A stretch of DNA of 64,000 nucleotides from Rothia koreensis. GTDB taxonomy: Bacteria > Actinomycetota > Actinomycetes > Actinomycetales > Micrococcaceae. The position numbers and the translations under genes are program-made. Location: the NCBI RefSeq assembly GCF_004136575.1, contig NZ_NOIQ01000001.1, forward strand, positions 682,001-746,000. The letters are read 5' to 3'. Positions 45,881 through 57,018 of this stretch are shown here, piece after piece. The notes below the pieces were generated by a model. The model did not search any database, was not told where the DNA came from, and saw only the letters and a list, made by a program, of their open reading frames with translations. Numbering within the stretch: position 1 is the first letter of the stretch; the number at the start of each line of letters is the position of its first letter.

Positions 45881-45930
45881 AACGTTAACTTATAGTTTAA
45901 GGATGCGGATTAAACTTATACTTTAGGTTT
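45881..45930. promoter_or_regulatory. Paired AT-rich near-palindromes between uppS and pyrD
   Basis: One copy, TTAACTTATAGTTTAAGG at 45885-45902, lies about 35 bases before pyrD. A second, TTAAACTTATACTTTAGG at 45910-45927, overlaps the uppS stop and resembles the motif at the 3' end of trpD. They may bind a regulator of pyrD or form its promoter; TATA cores make a -10 likely. Confidence 0.45.
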
Positions 45931-46701
45931 GGATACGGAATCGATGGCTCCCCCGTATCTGCGATCCCGTTGGGCATATTCTTCGACGGCGTCCCAGAGG
46001 ACCAACCGATCGACATCCGGCCAGAGGATGTTCATGAACACCATCTCGGCATAGGCGCTCTGCCACAACAGGAAGTTGGAGAATCTCTGCTCTCCCGATG
46101 TCCTGAGGAACATGTCCACGTCCGGCAGGTCCGGTTCGTCCAGGTATCGGGCGAACGTCTTCTCGTTCACCTGGCCCGGTTTGATCTTTCCCGCCGCGGC
46201 ATCCGCGGCGATCGTGGCTGCGGCGTCGGCGATCTCGGCCCTGCCCCCGTAGTTCACGCACATGACCAGGGTGCAGACCGAGTTGCCTGCTGTCTCGCGT
46301 TCGCAGACTTCGAGCTGACGGATGACGGATTTCCACAGTTTGGGGCGACGTCCTGCCCATCGGATGCGGACTCCCCACGATTTCAAAGTCTCGAGTTGGC
46401 GTTCGAGCACATCCCCGCAGAAGGTCATCAGGAAGTTGACCTCATCCAGGGAGCGCTTCCAATTCTCCGTGGAGAACGCATACGCGCTCACCACAGGTAT
46501 TCCCATCTCGATCGCTCCCGCCACGACGTCCAGGAGGGCCCGCTCCCCTGCTTTGTGGCCCTCATTGCGCGGGAGCCCCCGTTCGTTGGCCCACCTGCCA
46601 TTGCCGTCCATGACGACGGCCACGTGCCGTGGAACGAATTTCTGGGGTATAGACGGTGCGCTCTGGCCGGAAGGGTGCGGATAGGGGGTCTGAGCGGTCA
46701 T
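45916..46701 (-). CDS. uppS: Isoprenyl diphosphate synthase (cis-prenyltransferase UppS)
   Basis: Makes the long-chain polyprenyl diphosphate that becomes the lipid carrier of cell-wall synthesis. 261 residues. The catalytic [10 protein letters not shown] (about residue 29), [10 protein letters not shown] (about 81) and the C-terminal [20 protein letters not shown] box (key RTSGEQR, SNFLLWQ) are intact. ATG 46701 overlaps the recO stop (ATGA) and has AAAGGA upstream. Gene pair recO-uppS is typical in actinobacteria. Works with UppP at 8.65 kb in the same lipid cycle. Confidence 0.94.
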   Translation of the reverse strand: MTAQTPYPHPSGQSAPSIPQKFVPRHVAVVMDGNGRWANERGLPRNEGHKAGERALLDVVAGAIEMGIPVVSAYAFSTENWKRSLDEVNFLMTFCGDVLERQLETLKSWGVRIRWAGRRPKLWKSVIRQLEVCERETAGNSVCTLVMCVNYGGRAEIADAAATIAADAAAGKIKPGQVNEKTFARYLDEPDLPDVDMFLRTSGEQRFSNFLLWQSAYAEMVFMNILWPDVDRLVLWDAVEEYAQRDRRYGGAIDSVSKPKV

Positions 46702-47456
46702 GAGGTCCTTTCGAGCAGAGCAAAAGAGCGGAACTCGCGTTCCAGGTGCCACTGTACATAACGCCTCAGGAGGGCTCCGACCCGCTGACCCGCAGTGGGA
46801 TCTTCGATGCCTTGGAGAACTTCCCAGGACCCTGTGGCGACGCCACGCAAGTACTGCATCATGTCCCCGCTCAGGGGCCGGTCCCCTGCTTGAGCACATT
46901 CGGTACAGACGATCCCTCCTCCGGCCATGGACCATGACACAAGACCGTCTTGAGTGCCGCAACGCACGCAGGCCTCCGTCTCGATGTACCAGCCCGCGAT
47001 CCGCATGGACCGTGCGAGGTAGGAATTCAGCACGTCCTGTGCGGCGTGCGTTCGTCGTGCCAGGGCCGAGAGAGCGCCCGCGGTCAGGGCAAAGATTTCG
47101 GAGGCAGTCTCGCCGTCGCCCTGGGCCACGTACTCAGCCACCTCGGCGATCGCAGAGGCGTGGGTGTAGGCATCGTAGTCCGCAACGATCGGGGCGGCGT
47201 AGGCCTTGCGGGTCACGGCCTGGGTCACCGTATCCAGATTGCGCCCGTGGACCAGCGACACGTCGCTGATCATGAAGGGCTCGAGACGGGCTCCCAGTTT
47301 GGAACTGCTGCGGCGGACGCCCTTGGCCACGGCCCGAAGGAGTCCGTGGCCCGACGACAGGCAGACGACGATCCTGTCCGACTCTCCCAAAGGGTAGGTG
47401 CCGAGAACGATCACGGTCTCTCGGTACGTCCTGGAAGCAGCTGTTGTGGTCGGCAC
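46698..47456 (-). CDS. recO: DNA repair protein RecO
   Basis: RecFOR-pathway mediator that loads RecA onto single-stranded DNA and anneals strands. 252 residues: OB-fold N-terminus ([18 protein letters not shown]), helical core and a zinc-binding C-terminal part with CVRCG (about residue 177) and CTEC (about 201). GTG 47456 has GACAAT exactly six bases upstream and no Shine-Dalgarno: leaderless. The stop overlaps the uppS start. Confidence 0.92.
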   Translation of the reverse strand: MPTTTAASRTYRETVIVLGTYPLGESDRIVVCLSSGHGLLRAVAKGVRRSSSKLGARLEPFMISDVSLVHGRNLDTVTQAVTRKAYAAPIVADYDAYTHASAIAEVAEYVAQGDGETASEIFALTAGALSALARRTHAAQDVLNSYLARSMRIAGWYIETEACVRCGTQDGLVSWSMAGGGIVCTECAQAGDRPLSGDMMQYLRGVATGSWEVLQGIEDPTAGQRVGALLRRYVQWHLEREFRSFALLERTS

Positions 47457-47462
47457 GGACCC

Positions 47463-47468
47463 ATTGTC
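47463..47468 (-). promoter_or_regulatory. -10 hexamer (GACAAT) of leaderless recO promoter
   Basis: Minus-strand GACAAT is six bases before GTG 47456. Confidence 0.5.
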
Positions 47469-47484
47469 CCACGCCCTGAGGGCA

Positions 47485-47531
47485 GCAGGACGACGCCGTG
47501 GGCACGAGGTTCTCCTCCGACGTCGTCCTGC
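47485..47531 (-). terminator. Hairpin after leuA
   Basis: Arms GCAGGACGACG and CGTCGTCCTGC are perfectly complementary; a small GAGG/CCTC stem sits in the loop. It starts 24 bases past the leuA stop. Confidence 0.6.
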
Positions 47532-47554
47532 GGGCCCTGCAAGGACGGGATCTC

Positions 47555-49372
<1,818 letters not shown>

Positions 49373-49391
<19 letters not shown>

Positions 49392-49411
49392 CACATAAGG
49401 AGGAGGTTCAT
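49373..49411 (-). CDS. leuL: leuA leader peptide
   Basis: Twelve-residue frame MNLLLMCRSEAS followed by TAA, about 80 bases upstream of leuA. Three consecutive Leu codons (CTC CTC CTT) stand at codons 3-5 just ahead of the attenuator hairpin. No convincing Shine-Dalgarno precedes it, so the leader transcript may begin at or near its ATG. Confidence 0.75.
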
Positions 49412-49524
49412 TGTTGTATGACTCACGAGAATCAAAGTATCACTCGCCTGGGACGCCACGCGCGACCGGCCCCGTGCCGTCCCACAATGTGGACGTCGCG
49501 GGGCCGGGTCGGTGTCGGCGGGGA

Positions 49525-51006
49525 TCAGTAGGAGAACGTCTGCTGGCAGGTCTGCTGATCAGCGGTCTGCCCGTTGGCGCCGCCCACGATCGAGGAATCG
49601 TCCTTCTTGACGGTATCCCCGGACGTGAAGTCCTGGCCTACCGTCACGCCGATACCCGAGATCGCGGAGCTCTCAACCACCTGCTCCTGGGAGACTCCGA
49701 ACTTGTTGGCGATCTCCTGGGCCTGATCCTGGTAGCCGGGGGCGTACTGGATGGTCGTGGACTCCGACGGTTGCCCCAGGTCCTGGTAGGTCACGTTGGA
49801 GTATCCCATCTCCTCGACCTTGCCGCTCAGGGACTTGGCCCGGCCCTCGGCACCCGAGGCATCCGTCATCGCAACCGGTGCGGAACGGTCGATGTCCTTT
49901 TTTTCCTCGTCTCCCCCGCCCTGGGAAGAGTCGTCGTTCTTGTCGGCCAGAGATCCGTCCTTCTGGAGCGTCTTGAACACCTGATCGGATTCGGCGGACA
50001 GCTGCAGCTTGTTCTCGTCATTGACGTACGGCTCGGTCGGCGCAGTCGCGAAGACGATGTCGGACAGATCCACGCCCGAGAGAATCTTTCCGATGTCGAC
50101 GAAGGTCGCAGGATCCGTGAACCCGTTGTCCACGGTGACGTTCTGCGTGATGGCTTCCGCAATGCCGTACATCTTGCCGGGGTTCGACAGCGTTCCCTGC
50201 TCCTTGACCTTCCTCATGAGGGAAGCCAGGAAGCCCTGCTGGGCCTGGATGCGGCTGGTATCGGACCCGTCGCCGAAACCATGACGCGACCGCAAGAAGG
50301 ACAGTGCCTGCTCGCCCTTGACATCGGAATGTCCCGCCGGAAGGTCCAATCCCGAGTACTCGTCCTTGACGGGTCGCGTCACGCACACGTTGACGCCTCC
50401 CACGACCGTGCTGAGCTGCTTGACCGCGTTGAAGTCAACGAGCATGAAGTGGTCGATATTGACGCCGGTGATCTTGTTGATCGTCGCCACGGTGCACCCC
50501 GGTCCCCCGTTGTTGAGGGACTCGTTGATCTGGGTGTCCTCGGACGGCGGGTACGTCTTTCCGTCGGAGCCCTTGCACTGCGGAATGTCCACCATGAGAT
50601 CGCGAGGGAAGGAGAGGACGTTGACCTTCTTGTGGTCTTCGCTGATCTGCATCAACATCATGACGTCGGACCTGGCGCCGCCTTCGGCGTCCGCTTGGTC
50701 TCCGTAGTCTCCGTTGTTGCCCGTACGGGTGTCCGAACCGATCACGAGGATGTCCAGAGGACCGTCCGAGAGCTCCTTGTCGCCATTCATCCCCGAGCCC
50801 AGATTCAACGCTTCGGTCGAGACGTTGGACCGCAAACGCATTGCGGCAAAGCCGCCAGCGCCCATGACGACGATCAACAAGCCTACGCAGCACAGCGAGA
50901 GCCAGAGGCCACGCTTCGACTTCTGCGCACGGTTCTTGTAGTGGCGACCGCGGGGATCGACGCGCGGCGTTCGCGCTTCATTCGATGTCTCGGGCGACTG
51001 GGGCAC
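49525..51006 (-). CDS. LytR-CpsA-Psr (LCP) cell-wall polymer transferase
   Basis: Membrane enzyme that attaches lipid-linked polymers (teichoic acid-like or arabinogalactan-like glycopolymers) to peptidoglycan. 493 residues: basic cytoplasmic N-terminus, one membrane helix (about 35-57), the LCP domain (about 85-245) with VIGSDTRTG, SFPRDLMVDIP and SFLRSRHGFGDGSD, and a C-terminal LytR_C domain (about 395-450) ending in a Gln/Thr-rich tail. GAGAGG is spaced properly for GTG 51006, not for the ATG six bases further up. Confidence 0.9.
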   Translation of the reverse strand: MPQSPETSNEARTPRVDPRGRHYKNRAQKSKRGLWLSLCCVGLLIVVMGAGGFAAMRLRSNVSTEALNLGSGMNGDKELSDGPLDILVIGSDTRTGNNGDYGDQADAEGGARSDVMMLMQISEDHKKVNVLSFPRDLMVDIPQCKGSDGKTYPPSEDTQINESLNNGGPGCTVATINKITGVNIDHFMLVDFNAVKQLSTVVGGVNVCVTRPVKDEYSGLDLPAGHSDVKGEQALSFLRSRHGFGDGSDTSRIQAQQGFLASLMRKVKEQGTLSNPGKMYGIAEAITQNVTVDNGFTDPATFVDIGKILSGVDLSDIVFATAPTEPYVNDENKLQLSAESDQVFKTLQKDGSLADKNDDSSQGGGDEEKKDIDRSAPVAMTDASGAEGRAKSLSGKVEEMGYSNVTYQDLGQPSESTTIQYAPGYQDQAQEIANKFGVSQEQVVESSAISGIGVTVGQDFTSGDTVKKDDSSIVGGANGQTADQQTCQQTFSY

Positions 51007-51116
51007 AAACATTCCTCTCGAAAAGGCCTCAAAATTCTTAAGACACTGTACGGGGCCGGGTCGTCAGATTCCCAACCCTTCCGCGCAGAGTTTTCTTCCT
51101 CTTCCGTGTGAATGTG

Positions 51117-52184
51117 CTAGAAGCCGAGCCGTCCCAGGGCCCTCGGATCACGTTGCCAATCCTTGGCCACCTTGACGTGGATGCTCAGATAGACTTTGGC
51201 GCCCAACAACGGCTCGATACCTTGCCGCGCCTTGGTTCCGATCTCGCGCAACCGCGACCCGCCTTTGCCGATGATGATCGCTTTCTGGGAATCCCGCTCC
51301 ACGAAGAGGTTCACGTGGACATCCACCATGGGGTCGTCCTCGGGACGGCCCTCGCGGTCGTTCATTTCTTCCACGGTGACGGCCACGGAATGGGGCAACT
51401 CGTCGCGGACTCCCTCGAGTGCGGCCTCACGGACGAGTTCGCCGACCATCACGGCCTCGGGCTCATCGGTGAGGTCACCATCGGGGTAGAGCGGCGGAGA
51501 ATCTGGCAGGTGGTGGCTCAGGACCTCGGACACGCCGTCGACCTGGTAGTCCTTGACCGCCGAGACCGGAATGATGTCGGCCCAGCCGCCCTGGCCGTCG
51601 TCGGCGGGCTGCGGGGACGAGACGGCGTCCATGGTCTGTTCGGCGCGATCGTCAACCGTTGTTCCCCCGCGACGACGGGACCGACGCTGGGCACGCTCTG
51701 CGCGGGCGCGTCTTTCGGCCGTCATGACCTCATTGCCGAGGGCCGTGACGGCGACGAGCTGTTTGGCAAGACGGTCGGAAGGGACCTTGTCGGCCTTCGT
51801 CACGATGGCGACGATCGGCTTGTTGCCTGCAGCCGCGAGTTGGGCGGCAATGTACCGATCGCCGGGACCGATCTTCTCGTCGGCAGGGATGCAGAAACCG
51901 ATGACGTCCACCTCGGACAGCGTCTCGGCAACGAGGTCGTTCAGACGCTCGCCCAAGAGGGTGCGGGGACGGTGCAGTCCTGGCGTGTCGATCAGGATCA
52001 GTTGCGAGTGCTCCCGGTGCACGATGCCGCGAATCGTGTGACGGGTCGTCTGGGGTCGGTTCGATGTGATCGCGACCTTCTGACCTACCAGTGCATTGGT
52101 CAACGTGGATTTTCCCGCGTTCGGTCGACCCACCAGGACGGCGAATCCGGCGACGTAGTCCTCCGGTACGCTTGCAAATTCCAT
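51117..52184 (-). CDS. era: GTPase Era with an inserted linker
   Basis: Essential ribosome-assembly GTPase that binds the 3' end of 16S rRNA. 355 residues instead of about 300: VGRPNAGKST (residue 19), DTPG (about 68) and TKAD (about 131) are normal, then about 45 extra residues (about 153-198, Arg-rich then acidic) come before VSAVKD, and the KH domain with IIGKGGSRLREIG closes the protein. ATG 52184 is preferred over ATG 52190: GGAGGA lies seven bases before it but touches the other. Follows corC with a three-base overlap or gap. Confidence 0.93.
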   Translation of the reverse strand: MEFASVPEDYVAGFAVLVGRPNAGKSTLTNALVGQKVAITSNRPQTTRHTIRGIVHREHSQLILIDTPGLHRPRTLLGERLNDLVAETLSEVDVIGFCIPADEKIGPGDRYIAAQLAAAGNKPIVAIVTKADKVPSDRLAKQLVAVTALGNEVMTAERRARAERAQRRSRRRGGTTVDDRAEQTMDAVSSPQPADDGQGGWADIIPVSAVKDYQVDGVSEVLSHHLPDSPPLYPDGDLTDEPEAVMVGELVREAALEGVRDELPHSVAVTVEEMNDREGRPEDDPMVDVHVNLFVERDSQKAIIIGKGGSRLREIGTKARQGIEPLLGAKVYLSIHVKVAKDWQRDPRALGRLGF

Positions 52185-52186
52185 GT

Positions 52187-53473
52187 TCATTCCTCCGGGG
52201 TCTCCTGCCCGTCGCTGTCTTCCTCCGAGGGTTCCCGCCACGCGAGCACGGTGCCGACCCGGTTCCGCCGTCCTTCGAGTTTAACCGCTTTGAGCCGGAT
52301 CCCGTAGATCGCGGCGGTCGATCCGACGATCGGGACTCGTCCCAGCGCCTTGGCCAGAAGGCCCCCGACGGAGTCGACGTCGTCGTCCTCGAGGTCGATA
52401 TCGAACAGTTCGCCGAGGTCCCCGACGCTCATGCGGGCCGAGACACGGTACGCGTCGCCTTCGGGTGTCACCTCCGGTTCGACCGTGTCGTACTCGTCCA
52501 CGATCTCCCCGACCAGCTCCTCGATCAGATCCTCGAGCGTGACCAATCCGGCCGTTCCGCCGTATTCGTCGACGACGACGGCCACGTGAGTGCCTTCCCT
52601 CTGCATTTGGGGAAGCAGCTCCGAAACCTTCTGGGACTCCGGGACGAATCGCGCCGGCCTGAGCAACTCCTGAACGCTTGCCCCGGTGCGACGGTCCTGC
52701 CGGGGCAGGATGGCCTCCGCAACGTCCTTGAGGTACAGAAAGCCCCGGACGTCGTCGAAATCCTCGCCAAGAACCGGTATACGGGAGTAACCCGAACGGA
52801 GAAACAGATTGAGGGCGTTCTCCACGGTGTCGTCCAGGTCGAACGTCACGGTGTCCGTCCGAGGGACCATGACCGCGCGGATACGGGTGTCGTCCAGTTC
52901 GAAGATCGAATGCAGCATCGCCGCCTCGCTGTCCTCGATGACGTCCGTCCCGCTGGCCCGGTCGACGAATTCGCGCAATTCTTCTTCCGTGAAGAACCCC
53001 GCGTTCTCGTCCTCGGGCTGCGAGAATGCCGATCCGCCACGCATGAGCCATCGAGGCAGTGGGCCCAGAATTGCGGTAATCACCAGAAGGAACCCTGAAG
53101 TTCTCGCGGCAACGGTCAACGGATGCGATCGTCCGACGTGGCGGGGCGAAACCCCGATCAGCACGAATCCGAGCAACGTTGCAATCACGACGGCGATCAG
53201 CGCGGAGAGCCACACCATCGGGATGAATTGCAGGAACAGGATCGTCAGAATCACCGAGACCAGGGACTCGCAGAAAATGCGGGCGAACCTCAGGGCGTGC
53301 ATGCAGGGTCGGGGATCTTCGAGAACCTTTTTCAGGCTCCGACGCGCGTCGGCCTGCGAGGCCTTTTCGGCATCGTGTCGAGGCAGGTAGGTGAATGCTG
53401 ATTCCGCGGCTGTCAGGACGAACGCGACGCCCAGCAGCAGCAGTGTCGCCAAGGCGAGAAGTGCCGTGATCAT
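52187..53473 (-). CDS. CNNM/CBS-domain transporter-like protein (CorC/HlyC family)
   Basis: Membrane protein of the hemolysin C family, implicated in magnesium or cobalt export. 428 residues: N-terminal DUF21/CNNM membrane domain (about residues 1-180), two CBS domains (about 200-320, with MVPRTDTVTFDLDDT and VVVDEYGGTAGLVTLEDLIEELVGEI; key EYGGTAGLVT) and a C-terminal CorC_HlyC domain. It follows ybeY by six bases in the phoH-ybeY-corC-era operon, an arrangement conserved widely. Confidence 0.9.
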   Translation of the reverse strand: MITALLALATLLLLGVAFVLTAAESAFTYLPRHDAEKASQADARRSLKKVLEDPRPCMHALRFARIFCESLVSVILTILFLQFIPMVWLSALIAVVIATLLGFVLIGVSPRHVGRSHPLTVAARTSGFLLVITAILGPLPRWLMRGGSAFSQPEDENAGFFTEEELREFVDRASGTDVIEDSEAAMLHSIFELDDTRIRAVMVPRTDTVTFDLDDTVENALNLFLRSGYSRIPVLGEDFDDVRGFLYLKDVAEAILPRQDRRTGASVQELLRPARFVPESQKVSELLPQMQREGTHVAVVVDEYGGTAGLVTLEDLIEELVGEIVDEYDTVEPEVTPEGDAYRVSARMSVGDLGELFDIDLEDDDVDSVGGLLAKALGRVPIVGSTAAIYGIRLKAVKLEGRRNRVGTVLAWREPSEEDSDGQETPEE

Positions 53474-53479
53474 GCCTGG

Positions 53480-54013
53480 TCAGTGCCTCGTTTCCACGGG
53501 TGCCGCGTGGCCCAGGAATTCTTCGAGGATCCCGCGCTGGAGAGCGAACATTTCTTTTTCCTCGTCACGGGTGCCGTGGTCGTAGCCCAGGCAGTGCAGG
53601 ATACCGTGCACCGTGAGCAGGCACAGTTCGTCGGCCGTACTGTGGCCTGCGGCCTGTGCCTGGCGGGACGCGACCGTGGGGCACACCGCGATGTCGCCCA
53701 ACGTGCCCTCGGCCGGTTGGTCCGGGGAACCGGGACGCATCTCGTCCATCGGGAAGGACATGACGTCCGTCGGCCCGGCCAGATCCATCCAACGGAGGTG
53801 GAGCTCTTCCATCTCTGCTTCCCCGACCAGGGCCACCGAAGCCTCGGTACGGGCAGACACGTGCAATGCGTCGAAGGCAAAAGCGACCAAGGCCCGCAAT
53901 TGTGCAAGATCTGCCTCGGCGAAGGCGGTCTCCTCCGCCGGGGTCTCAGGTTCGGAGGCTTCTATCTCGACGAACGGCAACCTTTCCTCCGCGTCAGCTT
54001 GGTCGGCGTTCAC
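53480..54013 (-). CDS. ybeY: rRNA maturation RNase YbeY
   Basis: Zinc-dependent endoribonuclease needed for 16S rRNA maturation and ribosome quality control. 177 residues. The metal site HGILHCLGYDH (about residue 138) is intact and FPMDE/LGDIAVC are typical. The first 25 residues are an acidic extension. Start overlaps the phoH stop by four bases. Confidence 0.94.
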   Translation of the reverse strand: MNADQADAEERLPFVEIEASEPETPAEETAFAEADLAQLRALVAFAFDALHVSARTEASVALVGEAEMEELHLRWMDLAGPTDVMSFPMDEMRPGSPDQPAEGTLGDIAVCPTVASRQAQAAGHSTADELCLLTVHGILHCLGYDHGTRDEEKEMFALQRGILEEFLGHAAPVETRH

Positions 54014-55089
54014 TGCGCGTCTCCTTCCGGACGGTGATCCCGCTGCGAGTCCGTTCCGCGCCGCTCACGGCGGCCTCCCGACCGTCGGTGGGACACGGAC
54101 TGCTGCTGATCCTCCCACTGCCCGTAAGCCGTCACGATGTCGCTCACGAGCTGGTGCCGAACGACGTCGACGGCCTCGAGCTGCGAGAAGTGGATGTCCT
54201 CGACGTCGTTCAGAATGTTGCGCACCTGCCGCAACCCCGACGCCGAACCGGTCGGCAAATCGACCTGGGTCACATCTCCGGTCACAACGATCTTGGAACC
54301 GAACCCCAGGCGCGTCAGGAACATCTTCATCTGCTCGGCCGTGGTGTTCTGGGCCTCGTCCAGGATCACGAACGCATCATTCAGGGTGCGACCACGCATG
54401 TACGCCAGGGGTGCCACCTCAATGGTTCCGGCCTCCATCAGGCGCGGGATGGATTCGGGTTCCATCATGTCGTGCAGCGCATCGTAGAGCGGCCGGAGGT
54501 AGGGGTCGATCTTCTCATTGAGACTGCCCGGCAGGAACCCGAGGTTCTCCCCCGCTTCCACGGCCGGACGGGTGAGGATGATGCGGTTGACTTCTTTCGA
54601 CTGAAGGGCCTGCACGGCCTTGGCCATGGCCAAATACGTCTTGCCCGTGCCCGCAGGCCCGATGCCGAAGACGATGGTGTTCGAGTCGATGGCCTCGACG
54701 TACTTGGACTGGTTGAGGGTCTTCGGTCGGATCTTGCGTCCGCGAGAAGAAAGAATGTTCTGGGTCATGCTCGGAGAGGCCGCCGACATGTTCTTGATCA
54801 GCAAGTCCACCAGTCGTTTGACGACCTCAGCACTGATCACACCTTCCTGGGAGGACAGGACCTCCAATTCCTCGAAGAGTCGAATGACCAGGTCGACCTG
54901 CGCCGAGGGGCCGGTGACAACGACGTCGAGTTCCTTGGCCGCCACGGAGACCTCCGTGAAGGACTGCTCGATGATCAGCAACGACGAATCCTGCGGTCCG
55001 AGGACCTCCACCATCGACTCTCGGCTTCGGAACGTGTAACTCCTCGAAACGGACAGGGGGCGAGAAGAACCTGGTGTGGATGCTGTCAT
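54010..55089 (-). CDS. phoH: PhoH-like ATPase
   Basis: Cytoplasmic RNA-helicase-like ATPase, often co-operating with YbeY. 359 residues. Walker A GPAGTGKTYLA (about residue 151) and Walker B FVILDEAQN (about 254) are clear; the N-terminal KH-like part is at residues 35-130. The C-terminal 40 residues are basic and disordered. Start ATG 55089; GGAGAGG is about 14 bases upstream, unusually far, so a TTG directly before it is possible. First gene of the phoH-ybeY-corC-era set. Confidence 0.92.
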   Translation of the reverse strand: MTASTPGSSRPLSVSRSYTFRSRESMVEVLGPQDSSLLIIEQSFTEVSVAAKELDVVVTGPSAQVDLVIRLFEELEVLSSQEGVISAEVVKRLVDLLIKNMSAASPSMTQNILSSRGRKIRPKTLNQSKYVEAIDSNTIVFGIGPAGTGKTYLAMAKAVQALQSKEVNRIILTRPAVEAGENLGFLPGSLNEKIDPYLRPLYDALHDMMEPESIPRLMEAGTIEVAPLAYMRGRTLNDAFVILDEAQNTTAEQMKMFLTRLGFGSKIVVTGDVTQVDLPTGSASGLRQVRNILNDVEDIHFSQLEAVDVVRHQLVSDIVTAYGQWEDQQQSVSHRRSGGRRERRGTDSQRDHRPEGDAQ

Positions 55090-55316
55090 CAAATGCGGAA
55101 TAACCTCTCCTTCAAAGGGTTGCGAACCCGCCGTGCTGGGGATCCGGTGATTGTTCCAGACTACCGGTCCCGAGTCAGGGTCACCACGAGTCTCCTCTGA
55201 CAGCTGAGCGACGGGCTCGGAACACACCGAGGCCACCCGGATACCACCCGACACCGTAGACTGGACCCACGGACCCCGCGGCCCAGAGGCCGCGACCTGA
55301 TCTGGAGGCCGAGGAC

Positions 55317-56234
55317 ATGATCTCACGCGCATGGCGCCCCGCCGCCGGGGTTGTCGCGGGCCTCTTCGTGCTCCCCAGTGTGCTGAGCGGTTGTGGTTTG
55401 CTCGATGCCGCGAACCAGGTGGGTGAGTCCGAAGAATCGGCGTCCCCGACCTCGGAGGCCTCGCCGTCGGCCCTCAAGGTTCCGCTGTACTGGATCGGCG
55501 CCACCGGCAAATCCTCGTTCCTCTACCGGGAATATCACGACTACAAGGCGGACGACGCCGCGTCGAGGGGCGACGTCGTGGCGACCGCGGTGTCCATGCT
55601 GACACGGGTCCAGCCTCGCGACCCCGACTACCACAACCCATGGAATCCCGCGGGCTCGGTCGGATCCTCCATGTCGAAGGACGGAACCCTGACGCTGAAC
55701 CTGTCCTCCGACGCCTTCGACCACTCGATATCTGCCGACGAGGCCAACCTGGCCGTGCAGCAACTGGTGTACACCGCGACCGCCTCAGCCGCCGTGGGCG
55801 GAATCTCGGATGCCGGGCCCAGCACCAAGGTCATCGTGCTGGTCGACGGGCACCGCGGATACAAATTCGGAAATCAGACGCTGGGTCAGACCGTCGTCAG
55901 GGACGAAGCCGTCGCGGCCCCGCTGTGGATCATCGATCCGGAGCAGAATTCCGTATTCGGCACCACGACCACGGTCAAAATGGTGGCCACCAATGTGGCG
56001 TCCCGGGTCTACTGGGACATCCGCAAGAATGGTTCCGAAGTTGCGGCAGGATCGGAAGATCTCTCCGGCGACGACTCCGGGCTCCAGGAGATTCAGTTCA
56101 GCCGAAACCTGGCCGAGGGAGACTACACGATCCGCATCTACATCAAGACCGAGGACCTCAAGGACCCCGGGCTGGCCGTATCGGATCAGGAGGTCAGTCT
56201 CTACGACGACCACCAGTTCACGGTCAACAAGTAG
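55317..56234 (+). CDS. GerMN-domain lipoprotein
   Basis: Exported lipoprotein, 305 residues: signal peptide with lipobox VLSGCGLL (about residues 22-29), GerMN domain (about 55-190, ALKVPLYWIGATGKSSFLYRE to GYKFG) and a C-terminal Gmad2-type beta domain (about 200-303). Such proteins in non-spore-forming actinobacteria are cell-envelope proteins of unknown function. GGAGG precedes the ATG. It is convergent to rsmE with only seven bases between stops and no terminator. The gap 55090-55316 to phoH holds no gene. Confidence 0.85.
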   Translation: MISRAWRPAAGVVAGLFVLPSVLSGCGLLDAANQVGESEESASPTSEASPSALKVPLYWIGATGKSSFLYREYHDYKADDAASRGDVVATAVSMLTRVQPRDPDYHNPWNPAGSVGSSMSKDGTLTLNLSSDAFDHSISADEANLAVQQLVYTATASAAVGGISDAGPSTKVIVLVDGHRGYKFGNQTLGQTVVRDEAVAAPLWIIDPEQNSVFGTTTTVKMVATNVASRVYWDIRKNGSEVAAGSEDLSGDDSGLQEIQFSRNLAEGDYTIRIYIKTEDLKDPGLAVSDQEVSLYDDHQFTVNK

Positions 56235-56241
56235 ACGGCTG

Positions 56242-57009
56242 TCACTGCCACAGGCCGGTCACGGCGTTGATCACCGCGATCGCCGCCGCCCCGGCCGTGG
56301 AGCTCCTCAGGACGTCGTGACCCAGAACTGCTGTTCGGGCACCGACGGATTCGAGGCTCCGAAGTTCTTCCGGACCGATTCCACCTTCCGGGCCGACGAC
56401 GACGAACAAACGTCCGTCTCCTGAGAAGCCGCGCGAGACCTGCAGGTCGTCCAATACAGCGAGAAGACTCTGCCCGGCCTGCTCGTGGAGAACGATCATC
56501 GAGTCCTCGGGACCGACGGCCCGCGTCAACTGGGCGGTCGAGACCAGGTGGTCGACATCAGGTACCAGCGAACGCCGGGCCTGCTTCGCGGCGGCCTTCG
56601 TGGTCTTGGCCCATTTTGCGTGTGCCTTGGCGGCGCGGTCCTGTTTCCACCTCACGATGCTGCGGTCTGCCTGCCACGGGACAATGGCTCGGACGCCCAG
56701 CTCGGTCGCCATTTCCACGGCCATCAGATCCCGGTCGCCCTTGGCGAGGGCCTGTACGAGAATCACCGGACTCCGCGGGTCCCGTTCGGGTCCCTCCTCG
56801 ACGGTGATCGCGAGTCCGTCCTGGAGGATCTCGCTCACGGTACCGACGATGCGCCGGCCCTCGCCGTCGACCAGGTCGAGGGCCTCGCCCGCCCCGAGTC
56901 GTTTGACCGTCTTGGCGTGATGGCCTTCGTCTCCCGTCAGCTCGAACCGGTCCCCCGGGGCCAAGGCCCCGAGGGACTCGGGATCGATGTAGAAAACCGG
57001 ATGCGTCAC
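56242..57009 (-). CDS. rsmE: 16S rRNA (uracil-1498-N3)-methyltransferase
   Basis: SPOUT-class methyltransferase modifying U1498 in 16S rRNA. 255 residues: an N-terminal PUA-like domain (RFELTGDEGHHAKTV) and the SPOUT knot with VVVGPEGGIGPEEL (about residue 206) and LGHDVLRSSTAGAAAI at the end. It follows dnaJ by nine bases, the common hrcA-dnaJ-rsmE order of actinobacteria. Confidence 0.94.
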   Translation of the reverse strand: MTHPVFYIDPESLGALAPGDRFELTGDEGHHAKTVKRLGAGEALDLVDGEGRRIVGTVSEILQDGLAITVEEGPERDPRSPVILVQALAKGDRDLMAVEMATELGVRAIVPWQADRSIVRWKQDRAAKAHAKWAKTTKAAAKQARRSLVPDVDHLVSTAQLTRAVGPEDSMIVLHEQAGQSLLAVLDDLQVSRGFSGDGRLFVVVGPEGGIGPEELRSLESVGARTAVLGHDVLRSSTAGAAAIAVINAVTGLWQ

Positions 57010-57018
57010 GGCGTGCCT

